Below, one piece after another: positions 6,663 to 14,421 of a stretch of 14,852 bases of DNA; positions within the stretch are counted from its first letter, which is position 1, and every line of letters starts with the position of its first letter. A program made the translations under genes and the position numbers. The notes under the pieces are model-generated. The model was not told the origin of the DNA, did not search any database, and worked only from the letters and a program-made list of their open reading frames with translations. Source of the DNA: Chitinophagaceae bacterium UBA2791 (lineage in GTDB: Bacteria > Bacteroidota > Bacteroidia > Chitinophagales > Chitinophagaceae); contig DEHV01000006.1 in assembly GCA_002352105.1 (NCBI GenBank), forward strand, positions 146,237 to 161,088, written 5' to 3'.

Positions 6663-9554
6663 TTATTGCACTATGATCGGGATCACCTTTCTCCGGTTAT
6701 TGATGATTATTTCAACGAAGTAGGCGCCCTTGGCCAGCTTACTCAGGTCCAGCCTATTTACATTATTGCTTACCAAGGTAGAGAACAGCCGGACCCCATA
6801 GCTGTCTATCACCGTAACGGCGGCAGGACGCTTCGGAATCTCCGAGAATAACACCTGCACCCATCCGGGAGCCGGGTTAGGACTACATTTTACGTTAATG
6901 CCATCGACCAGTTTGTCTTTTCCGGATGTCGGTATCGCGAAGAAAAGATCCGATTCGCCGCTGCAATCATTATCGTTAAATACCCTCACCATGTAATTAC
7001 CTTTACGATCTATCTTCAATGTTTTCGACCCGTTGCCCACCGGTTGACCATCGAGGTACCATTCATACCGGGCAGCCTGAGGCGCTATTAATGAACTGCC
7101 ATCCTGCGTGATCGCCGGCTTGGGTATTTTGTCCACCGACACATAAGTACTATCCTCCACCGTTACCATACACTTGGTCACGGCCACCGCATACCATCCG
7201 CTTTCGAGCGGCGTCAGCCTCGGGTTCCGGATATTGGAGGCATTCAATCCGGCGGCAGGGGTCCACAGGTAGGAGGTCGCATCTTCTATGCCCGCATCCA
7301 GCGTAAGGCCCACATTGTAGCAAGCCTGTAGAGAAGCAGGCATATTAAGTTCAGGGATCGTATTGTTGACATATACTCTTTGCGCCTTGGAAACGGTTTG
7401 ACCGCCGGAGGTAGTTACAAACAGGCGAACCGCAAATTCACCCGTCTGCTGAAAGAAATGTTCAGGATTTCGTTCCGTTGAAGTCTCTCCGTCGCCAAAA
7501 ACCCAGCGCCATTCAACGATGGACTGTCCGCAGTACGCTTCGCTATTGTCGGTAAAATTGACTTTTACAGGGAGACATTCGGAAGTTACCTCGAAGGACC
7601 AGATGCTGGAAGCGGCGGTAATGGCGTTGAGCACGATGGTATCCCTCGCCACGCATTCGCCGGTATTCACGGTAACATAGTATTCGCCGTCATCGAACAC
7701 TTCAATGGTTTGCGTTGTTTCGCCGGTATTCCATAAGAATGAGGCGCCGGGATTACCCGCGTCGAGGATCATCGAAGATCCAAAACAGAGATCGGTATCC
7801 GGCCCCAGGTCAACAGAAACCGTTACCGGGTCTATTATTACCTGTTTAGTGCGGATCATATCCCGCCCCAGATCGTCCACCACTCTTAAGCGGACGGGGA
7901 AATTGCCTCCGGAAGTAAAATCGTATTCGGGGTTCTGCAAATTGGATTCCCATCCGTTGCCAAAATCCCATTGCCATTCCACGATATTAGACAGGCAGGA
8001 AGTGGAAATATCCGTGAACTGTATTTTTACCGGGAGACAGCTGGTTACCTTCACAAAATTAAAATCTGCCATCAAAGCCGGCACTACGGTAACATTGACG
8101 GAATCGGTTGCCGAGCACCCATCCCTGGTTACGGTCACCTTATATTCACCCGGATCATATACCGATATGGTTTGCCCGGTAGCGCCGTTGCTCCACAAAT
8201 AGGTAGCGCCGGGATTACCCGCATCCAGCGTAATATCATCGTCCTGGCACAGCGTAATGTCCGGGCCCAGTTCCACGACAGGCGTTGGAAAACCGGCAAT
8301 GGTCACGAATTGCTCGGCCGTATAGGTCATCCCCGATCCGTCCCTCACCGAAAGCTTTACATGGTATTCGCCCTCGGCGGCATAGGCATGCGTGGGATTC
8401 TGTTCAGTAGACGTACTGCCGTCGCCAAACTCCCATAGCCATTCTACTACCGGCGAACTGCAACTCTCCGAATACTCGGCAAAGGATACATTTATAGGAA
8501 GACAACTACCGTCGTCGACCGTGTAGCTGAAATCTGCAAATATCACGGGGCGGCTCTCTACAAAGATGGTATCTGTTCTTGTACATCCGTCTAATGTTAC
8601 CTCCACTGAATACTCTCCGGCAAAATACGCTTCGATCTCGGGCCCTGTATCCCATGTGTTCCAAAGATAGGTGGCGCCGGGGTTCTCCACGCTCAGCATA
8701 ATCGAGTTTCCGTCGCATATTACGGTATCCGGGCCCAGGTCGACCACCGGCAGGGGATTGTCTACAATCGTTACCTTTTTACTTCTCGTCGAAGTATAAC
8801 CATCGGTATCGGTAACAAAAAGCCTGACGGTAAAATCGCCCGCGCTGGTATAAATATGTTGAGGGTTTTCTTCGGTTGAGGTTTCGCCATCGCCGAAAAC
8901 CCAGGAATAACTGGCAACGGTAGCTCCCGGACAGACAAAGGGAACCGCGGTAAACTGTACAGGGGCCGGCAGGCAAGTGTTGAGAATATCAAAGGTGAAA
9001 TCGGAAGTGACCGGTCCAAAAGCCGTATACACATTGATCGTATCCTTTGCCGAACATCCGTTCTGCGTAACTTCCACGCTATAGAGATCCGGGTCGGAAA
9101 CGGTCAGCGTTTGCGTCGTTGCGCCGGTATTCCATAAATAGGAAGCGCCAGGGTTTCCGGCATCCAACAACAATGAACTTGCATCACAGAGCGGAACATC
9201 CGGTCCGAGATTCACAATGGGTTTGTTTCCTGCGCGGATATAATTTGTTTTTTCCTCGCTTTGCGTAACCGAACCCTGCGTAACAACCTGCAGTCTCACG
9301 GTATATACGCCCGCCGCCGCATAGCTATGCGTGGGATGCTGCTGAGTGGAGGTCTGGCCATCGCCAAAATCCCATAACCAGCTTACGATGGGATCTCCAA
9401 CTGAAACAGATAAATCGGTAAAACTAACCTCGAGTGATACGCACCCCTCGGTCATATCGGCAACAAAATCAGGCGTGGTTTTAGGAGCAGCGGCGATAAC
9501 AAATTGGGGAATAGCCAACAAGGCCGCTAAGAAAACACGTAGAAAGGTTTTCAT
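6663..9554 (-). CDS. secreted multi-PKD repeat protein with type IX secretion sorting domain
   Basis: This 963-residue protein has an N-terminal signal peptide (about 1-22, ending VIAAA). It then carries five tandem units of about 155 residues. Each unit is a PKD domain (WDFGDG or WVFGDGETST, then NPxHxY and G-(D/E)-(F/Y)-x-VRL) followed by an Ig-like module (VDLGPDTxxC, LDAGNPGATYLWNTG, GEYxVxV, a DGC-like motif, DTI). Paired cysteines recur at fixed places, including CLPV and a partner about 14-17 residues later, which suggests disulfides outside the cytoplasm. Unit five has a diverged Ig-like part. A further Ig-like module with YEWYLDGQPVG precedes the C-terminal domain (885-963; SPNPAPGW, LDLSKLAKGAYFVEI), which matches the type A sorting tail of the Bacteroidota type IX system. 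It is likely a surface-attached or released adhesin or matrix protein. Its ligand is unknown. It seems monocistronic, with a terminator just downstream. Confidence 0.9.
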   Translation of the reverse strand: MKTFLRVFLAALLAIPQFVIAAAPKTTPDFVADMTEGCVSLEVSFTDLSVSVGDPIVSWLWDFGDGQTSTQQHPTHSYAAAGVYTVRLQVVTQGSVTQSEEKTNYIRAGNKPIVNLGPDVPLCDASSLLLDAGNPGASYLWNTGATTQTLTVSDPDLYSVEVTQNGCSAKDTINVYTAFGPVTSDFTFDILNTCLPAPVQFTAVPFVCPGATVASYSWVFGDGETSTEENPQHIYTSAGDFTVRLFVTDTDGYTSTRSKKVTIVDNPLPVVDLGPDTVICDGNSIMLSVENPGATYLWNTWDTGPEIEAYFAGEYSVEVTLDGCTRTDTIFVESRPVIFADFSYTVDDGSCLPINVSFAEYSESCSSPVVEWLWEFGDGSTSTEQNPTHAYAAEGEYHVKLSVRDGSGMTYTAEQFVTIAGFPTPVVELGPDITLCQDDDITLDAGNPGATYLWSNGATGQTISVYDPGEYKVTVTRDGCSATDSVNVTVVPALMADFNFVKVTSCLPVKIQFTDISTSCLSNIVEWQWDFGNGWESNLQNPEYDFTSGGNFPVRLRVVDDLGRDMIRTKQVIIDPVTVSVDLGPDTDLCFGSSMILDAGNPGASFLWNTGETTQTIEVFDDGEYYVTVNTGECVARDTIVLNAITAASSIWSFEVTSECLPVKVNFTDNSEAYCGQSIVEWRWVFGDGETSTERNPEHFFQQTGEFAVRLFVTTSGGQTVSKAQRVYVNNTIPELNMPASLQACYNVGLTLDAGIEDATSYLWTPAAGLNASNIRNPRLTPLESGWYAVAVTKCMVTVEDSTYVSVDKIPKPAITQDGSSLIAPQAARYEWYLDGQPVGNGSKTLKIDRKGNYMVRVFNDNDCSGESDLFFAIPTSGKDKLVDGINVKCSPNPAPGWVQVLFSEIPKRPAAVTVIDSYGVRLFSTLVSNNVNRLDLSKLAKGAYFVEIIINNRRKVIPIIVQ
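7744..8222 (-). repeat. DNA-level direct repeats inside the PKD/Ig-like units
   Basis: The 17-bp string gcgccgggattacccgc occurs exactly at 7744-7760 and 8206-8222, one protein repeat unit apart. Related versions lie near 8673 and 9144. They encode the AGNPGA-type segment of the Ig-like modules, so they reflect duplication of the domain pair. Confidence 0.7.
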
Positions 9555-9584
9555 AGATTCGATTTTGGATTTCGGTTTTTCAGC

Positions 9585-9623
9585 GACAATATATATACAA
9601 TATATTAAATGTCATAGCAAAAA
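9585..9623 (-). promoter_or_regulatory. weak candidate promoter for the PKD-repeat gene
   Basis: On the minus strand TTTTTG (9623-9618) is followed after about 21 bp by TATATATTG (9596-9588), an imperfect version of the TAnnTTTG box. The region is strongly A/T-rich and lies 34-70 bp upstream of the start codon. The match is loose. Confidence 0.25.
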
Positions 9624-9641
9624 CGCCTAAACATTTTAACT

Positions 9642-9649
9642 TTACTTTG
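9642..9649 (+). promoter_or_regulatory. candidate -7 box for dnaG
   Basis: TTACTTTG at 9642-9649, followed by C, matches seven of eight positions of TAnnTTTG and sits 40 bp before the dnaG start. No clear TTG -33 element is present upstream. Confidence 0.35.
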
Positions 9650-9680
9650 CATCTACAGCCATTTAAATACGCAATTATTT

Positions 9681-9692
9681 GGAGATCAATTG
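9681..9692 (+). promoter_or_regulatory. Shine-Dalgarno-like site and TTG start of dnaG
   Basis: GGAG at 9681-9684 lies five bases before the TTG at 9690. Together with protein conservation this decides the start codon. Clear Shine-Dalgarno sites are uncommon in Bacteroidota, and here one accompanies a weak start codon. Confidence 0.6.
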
Positions 9693-11621
9693 ATAAGCCA
9701 ACAATCCATACAACAAATCCTTTCCCGCATTGATATCATTGAGATCATAGGAGAATTTGTAAAACTGAAAAAAAGAGGGATCAACTACCTGGGACTTTGC
9801 CCCTTTCACAATGAGAAAACCCCCTCTTTTACCGTCTCTCCTACTAAGGAGATCTACAAATGTTTCGGATGCGGCAAAAGCGGAAATACCATCAGCTTTC
9901 TGATGGATCATGAAAAATATTCCTATGCCGAAGCGCTAAGATGGCTGGCGAATAAATACAATGTTGAGCTCGAGGAAACAGAAGCCTCTCCCGAGGTCAA
10001 GCAACAGCAACAGGTTGCCGAGAGCCTGTATATCATCAACTCCTTTGCGCAGCAATACTTCAGCGAAGCGCTGTTCGATCAGGAAGAAGGCCGCGACATC
10101 GCGCTGAGCTATCTCAAGGAAAGAGGATTCAGGGAAGAGATCATCCGGAAGTTCCAGCTGGGCTATTGCCTTTCCGCCCGCGACGCCTTCGTTTCAGCGG
10201 CGCTGAAAAAACAATACAACCTGGAATATCTTCAGAAAAGCGGTTTGGTAACCGTAAGAGATGAAAGACCGGTAGACAATTACCGGGGAAGGATCATTTT
10301 CCCGGTGCATAACCAGTCGGGAAAAATAGTCGGATTCGGCGCCCGGATCATCGCCAAAAACGATAAGGCGCCCAAATACATCAATACCCCGGAAAACGAG
10401 ATCTATGTTAAAAGCCGGTTGTTGTACGGATCTTATTTTGCGCGCCAGGCGATCGACAAGATGGACGAATGCATACTGGTGGAAGGATATACGGATGTTA
10501 TCTCCCTGCACCAGGCTGGCATAGAAAACGTAGTGGCTTCCGGCGGCACCTCGCTGACGCCCGACCAGCTAAGGCTGATAAAAAAATATACGAATAACCT
10601 GACGATCCTTTACGACGGCGATACGGCGGGGATCAAGGCGGCCATGCGCGGGCTCGACCTGGCGCTGGAAGAAAGCCTGAACGTATGCCTGGCGCTTATT
10701 CCCGATAAGGAAGACCCCGATAGCTATGTCAATAAAATAGGCCCCACGGCATTCCGGGAATTCGTCAAACAAAACAAAAGGGATTTTATCCTTTTTCAAC
10801 TGGATATCCTGCTGAAAGAGGCAGGCTCCGATTCAGCAAAAAGATCGGCCGCCGTGAACGCCATCGCCGAAACCATCGCCAGGATCGATAAGGCGCAGGA
10901 TTTCACCCGGCAGCAGGATTATATACGGCAGTCGGCCGCTCTATTGAAAGTGGATGAAGCGGGACTGAACAACCTGGTGAACAAATATATCCGGGAAAGG
11001 ATCGCGAAGCGGGAAAACCGGGCCCCCGAAATTCCGCCCGCCGTTCCCCAGGGCCAGGATGCCGGGCCCGCCCAGGATACAGATATCTTATCGCTGCTGC
11101 AAAAGGACGAGCTTCATGAAAAGGCCCTGGTGCGATGCCTGCTCGAATTTGGCATAATGCCATGGGAAGGGGACCGGCTGGTAGCCGATTATATCCTGGA
11201 AGAATATGAAGACCAGCAACTCATCGACGATCTTTCCCTGGCCTCGGTGATCGATATCTATAAGACATGGCATAAAGAGGGTCTGCGGCCGGGGCCTAAA
11301 AACTTTCTCTATCATGAAGACAGGCAGCTGAGTGCCATGGTAGTAGGCCTGATGGATTTCCCCTACGAGCTCAGCCCCAACTGGAAAGATCATTTTGACG
11401 GGAAAATATTCAGCCGGGAAGATCTTTACAAGGAAGAGATCGCCTCCACGCTCGGATACCTCAAGCTCAGAAAAATACGCCGACTGATAGAGGACAACCA
11501 GAAAGACCTGGAAAAGAATCTTTCTCCCCAGGAACAGATGGTATTTATACAAACCCACCAGCACCTCAAGCAGTTGGAAATGGAATTGATCAAACACCTG
11601 GGCACCGTTATCCTGAAATGA
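9690..11621 (+). CDS. dnaG: DNA primase
   Basis: This 643-residue protein makes RNA primers at the replication fork with the replicative helicase. The N-terminal CHC2 zinc-binding domain has Cys37, His40, Cys58 and Cys61 (CPFH, KCFGCGKSGN). The TOPRIM catalytic core has Glu265 in VEGYTDV, the DGD motif at 309-311 (YDGDTAG), and Asp342/Asp344 in EDPDSY, all expected for metal-dependent catalysis. The linker around 440-475 is Pro/Ala-rich, and the helical C-terminal part (about 475-643) fits the poorly conserved helicase-interaction domain. The start is a TTG at 9690, preceded by GGAG with a 5-nt spacer; MISQQSIQQILSRIDIIEIIGEF fits the family N-terminus and no upstream ATG does. The gene is divergent from the PKD-repeat gene. 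Confidence 0.97.
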   Translation: MISQQSIQQILSRIDIIEIIGEFVKLKKRGINYLGLCPFHNEKTPSFTVSPTKEIYKCFGCGKSGNTISFLMDHEKYSYAEALRWLANKYNVELEETEASPEVKQQQQVAESLYIINSFAQQYFSEALFDQEEGRDIALSYLKERGFREEIIRKFQLGYCLSARDAFVSAALKKQYNLEYLQKSGLVTVRDERPVDNYRGRIIFPVHNQSGKIVGFGARIIAKNDKAPKYINTPENEIYVKSRLLYGSYFARQAIDKMDECILVEGYTDVISLHQAGIENVVASGGTSLTPDQLRLIKKYTNNLTILYDGDTAGIKAAMRGLDLALEESLNVCLALIPDKEDPDSYVNKIGPTAFREFVKQNKRDFILFQLDILLKEAGSDSAKRSAAVNAIAETIARIDKAQDFTRQQDYIRQSAALLKVDEAGLNNLVNKYIRERIAKRENRAPEIPPAVPQGQDAGPAQDTDILSLLQKDELHEKALVRCLLEFGIMPWEGDRLVADYILEEYEDQQLIDDLSLASVIDIYKTWHKEGLRPGPKNFLYHEDRQLSAMVVGLMDFPYELSPNWKDHFDGKIFSREDLYKEEIASTLGYLKLRKIRRLIEDNQKDLEKNLSPQEQMVFIQTHQHLKQLEMELIKHLGTVILK

Positions 11622-11669
11622 TCCCCCGCAAACGCGCTGCCATCCTGTCATTTTACCGCCTGTTTTTAT

Positions 11670-11677
11670 TATCTTTG
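11670..11677 (+). promoter_or_regulatory. candidate promoter for the miaB operon
   Basis: TATCTTTG at 11670-11677 matches TAnnTTTG at every fixed position and is followed by C, as often seen in Bacteroidota. It stands 22 bp before the miaB ATG, giving a short leader. I see no clear TTG at the -33 position. Confidence 0.5.
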
Positions 11678-11699
11678 CTCTCTTTAAAGAATTGACCGA

Positions 11700-13136
11700 A
11701 TGCTGAATTTGACTGTACAGAAGGAACATGATGAAAGGCGTCAGGGAGAAGCATACGCTCCCGCAGAAACAGATCTCCGGCAGTTTCAACAGAAATTTTA
11801 TATAGAAAGCTATGGCTGCGCGATGAATTTTGCCGACAGCGAGATCGTCGCTTCCATTTTACACGACCAGGGTTTTGGCGCCACCCGTGATTTTTCGGAG
11901 GCCGACCTGGTCCTGATCAACACCTGCTCTATCCGGGAAAAAGCGGAACAGACCGTGCGGAAAAGGTTAAATGATCTCAAGCAGGTCAAAAAAAATAAAC
12001 CGGGCGCATTGATCGGCATACTGGGGTGCATGGCTGAAAGGCTCAAATCAAAGCTGCTGGAAGAAGAAAAGCTGGTGGACCTGGTCGTGGGCCCGGATGC
12101 CTACCGCTCCCTCCCTTCCCTTATCCAGGAAGCGGAAACCGGTCAGAAAGCCGTAAATGTTTTATTAAGCCGGGAGGAAACCTATGCGGACATTTCGCCG
12201 GTCCGCCTGGTCACCAATGGCGTCAATTCTTTTGTGAGCATCATGCGCGGCTGCAATAACATGTGCACTTTTTGCGTGGTGCCCTTTACGCGGGGAAGAG
12301 AAAGAAGCCGCGATCCGCAGTCCATTCTCAGGGAATGCCGCGAACTCTTTGAGCAGGGATATAAGGAAATTACCCTGTTGGGGCAAAACGTAGACAGCTA
12401 TTGCTGGACGCCCTCCGACCAGGCCTCTCCGGGCGGATGGGGGCAACCCGTAACCTTTGCCAACCTGCTGGAGCAGACGGCGAAAATAGATCCCTCCCTG
12501 CGGATACGTTTTTCCACCTCGCATCCCAAAGACATTACCGACGACGTGCTGCATGTCATCGCCCGGTACGATAACATCTGTAAATACATCCATCTCCCCG
12601 TACAAAGCGGATCCAACAGGATCCTGCAACTGATGAACCGGACCTATACCCGCGAATGGTATATGGCAAAAGTGGACCGGATCAGGGAACTGATCCCCGG
12701 CTGCGGGATCAGCTCGGATATCATCGCCGGATTTTGTACCGAAACAGAGGCAGACCATCAGCTCACCCTGGAACTGATGGAGTACTGCCAATACGATTTC
12801 AGCTATATGTACTTCTATAGCGAAAGACCGGGAACCCTTGCCGCCAGAAGGTTCCAGGATGATGTTCCCGAAGAGGTCAAAAAAAGGCGGCTAAGCGAGA
12901 TCGTGGATTTGCAAAACAAATTATCGAAGATCAGCAACCGTAGAGACATCGGCAAGACCGTTACCGTGCTGATCGAGGGAGATTCAAAAAAAAGCGGGGA
13001 CGACTGGATGGGCAGAAGCAGCGAGAACAAGGTATTGGTATTCCCAAAAAACGACCGCGCCGTTGCGGGCGACTATGTATCCGTGAAAGTCGCCGGATCC
13101 ACAGGCGGCACGTTATTGGGAGAAATAATTGGTTAA
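11700..13136 (+). CDS. miaB: tRNA-2-methylthio-N6-dimethylallyladenosine synthase (MiaB)
   Basis: This 478-residue radical-SAM methylthiotransferase adds the 2-methylthio group to i6A37 of tRNAs reading UNN codons. The N-terminal MTTase domain has Cys40 (ESYGCAMN), Cys76 (NTCSIRE) and Cys110 (GCMAE), ligands of the auxiliary 4Fe-4S cluster. The radical-SAM CxxxCxxC motif is Cys185, Cys189 and Cys192 (RGCNNMCTFCVVP). LLGQNVDSY, HLPVQSGS and SDIIAGF follow in the usual order. A TRAM domain occupies about 410-478. Length and the N-terminal motif spacing fit MiaB better than RimO or MtaB. The first 30 or so residues are a variable extension, so a later start cannot be excluded, but no nearer in-frame Met precedes the conserved FYIESYGC. 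The activator gene follows after 25 bp. Confidence 0.96.
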   Translation: MLNLTVQKEHDERRQGEAYAPAETDLRQFQQKFYIESYGCAMNFADSEIVASILHDQGFGATRDFSEADLVLINTCSIREKAEQTVRKRLNDLKQVKKNKPGALIGILGCMAERLKSKLLEEEKLVDLVVGPDAYRSLPSLIQEAETGQKAVNVLLSREETYADISPVRLVTNGVNSFVSIMRGCNNMCTFCVVPFTRGRERSRDPQSILRECRELFEQGYKEITLLGQNVDSYCWTPSDQASPGGWGQPVTFANLLEQTAKIDPSLRIRFSTSHPKDITDDVLHVIARYDNICKYIHLPVQSGSNRILQLMNRTYTREWYMAKVDRIRELIPGCGISSDIIAGFCTETEADHQLTLELMEYCQYDFSYMYFYSERPGTLAARRFQDDVPEEVKKRRLSEIVDLQNKLSKISNRRDIGKTVTVLIEGDSKKSGDDWMGRSSENKVLVFPKNDRAVAGDYVSVKVAGSTGGTLLGEIIG

Positions 13137-13161
13137 ACAACCGGGTATGCGCCCGGAGTAA

Positions 13162-14412
13162 ATGAATGGCGCAATGGAAATTCAATCTATAAAAAACAGG
13201 TTTGGCATTATTGGCAACTCGCCGGGGCTCAACTTCGCATTGCAGGTCGCCGCGCAGGTGGCCAATACCGATCTCACCGTGCTGATATTCGGGGAGAGCG
13301 GGGTCGGTAAGGAAGTGTTTTCCCAGATCATTCATGCGCTATCTCATAGAAAACACAATCCTTTTATTGCCGTCAACTGTGGAGCTATCCCCGAAGGCAC
13401 TATTGATTCGGAATTGTTCGGCCACGAGAAGGGCTCTTTTACCGGGGCCATGGATAGCCGTAAGGGTTATTTTGAAACCGTAAGCGGGGGAACGATCTTT
13501 CTCGATGAAATAGGCGAAATGCCCTTAGGCACGCAGGCCAGGTTGCTAAGGGTGCTGGAAACCGGCGAGTTCATCAGGGTGGGCTCGTCCAAAGTACAGA
13601 AGACCGATGTGAGGGTAATTGCCGCATCCAATAAAGACCTGCTGGAATTGCACGAGCAGGGCAAGTTCCGGGAAGACCTCTACTATCGTTTAAATACCGT
13701 GCCCATCCGCGTTCCGCCCTTAAGGGACAGGAAGGAAGACATCATCATCCTGTTCAGGAAGTTTGCGGCGGACTTTGCGGAAAAATATAAATCCTCCGTT
13801 ATCCAATTGGACGAGGAAGCGAAAAACATGCTGGTAAACTATCCCTGGCCCGGCAATGTCCGCGAATTGAAAAACATTGCGGAGCAGATATCCGTGCTGG
13901 CTCCGGAGCGACTGGTCACGGCGCGCGACCTGAGGCAGTTCCTGCCGGAACGGCCCTCCAATCGCCTGCCGGTACTGGCCCATGCGCCGGGAAGCGGTTC
14001 CAGCGATTTTGCCAATGAAAGGGAGATCCTTTACAAGCTTTTTTTTGATATGAAGAAAGATGTGACCGAGCTCAAAAAAATGTTTGTGGAGATCTTACAG
14101 AATCCTTCCCTGGCTTCGCAGGGCGCCGCCTTTATCAATGAGTTCAAGGAATTAAAATCGCCTGAGATCGTTCCCGCGGGAATAGGCGCCCCGCAGGCGA
14201 CGAATAACCAGCCGGTCCTTCTGCATCATAATGATGATATCGATCAGCATGAAGAAGTGGAAGAATCGCTCAATATCATGGACAAGGAAAAAGAACTGAT
14301 CGTGAAGGCGTTAAAAAAGCACCGCGGAAAAAGGAAGGACGCTTCCTCCGACCTCGGCATCAGCGAAAGAACGCTATACAGGAAACTTAAGGAATACGAT
14401 ATCAAAGAATAA
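13162..14412 (+). CDS. sigma-54-dependent transcriptional activator (PspF-like, no receiver domain)
   Basis: This 416-residue protein is a bacterial enhancer-binding protein. Its AAA+ domain starts almost at the N-terminus and has Walker A GESGVGKE (44-51), the sigma-54-contacting loop as GSFTGA (91-96), Walker B GGTIFLDEI (109-117), FREDLYYRL (169-177) and WPGNVREL. The Fis-type helix-turn-helix is at the end (about 378-414; GKRKDASSDLGISERTLYRKL). There is no phosphorylation or ligand-sensing domain in front. Instead about 110 residues, including a probable coiled-coil helix (EILYKLFFDMKKDVTELKKMF), link AAA+ to the DNA-binding domain. Control is therefore likely by a partner protein, or activity is constitutive. 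The start could be Met1 (13162) or Met5 (13174). GGAG at 13155-13158 is 3 nt from the first and 15 nt from the second. The gene sits 25 bp after miaB and 9 bp before lptE. Confidence 0.92.
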   Translation: MNGAMEIQSIKNRFGIIGNSPGLNFALQVAAQVANTDLTVLIFGESGVGKEVFSQIIHALSHRKHNPFIAVNCGAIPEGTIDSELFGHEKGSFTGAMDSRKGYFETVSGGTIFLDEIGEMPLGTQARLLRVLETGEFIRVGSSKVQKTDVRVIAASNKDLLELHEQGKFREDLYYRLNTVPIRVPPLRDRKEDIIILFRKFAADFAEKYKSSVIQLDEEAKNMLVNYPWPGNVRELKNIAEQISVLAPERLVTARDLRQFLPERPSNRLPVLAHAPGSGSSDFANEREILYKLFFDMKKDVTELKKMFVEILQNPSLASQGAAFINEFKELKSPEIVPAGIGAPQATNNQPVLLHHNDDIDQHEEVEESLNIMDKEKELIVKALKKHRGKRKDASSDLGISERTLYRKLKEYDIKE

Positions 14413-14421
14413 CCCGGGCCA

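Noticed and set aside
7705..8438. Plus-strand frames opposite the PKD-repeat gene (7705-8202 and 7971-8438)
   Set aside because: These are antisense readings of the repetitive PKD sequence; the minus strand carries the conserved domains.
6663..9554. Regularly spaced repeats that might suggest a CRISPR-like array
   Set aside because: The period is about 465 bp, the frame stays open throughout, and the repeats encode PKD/Ig-like domains.
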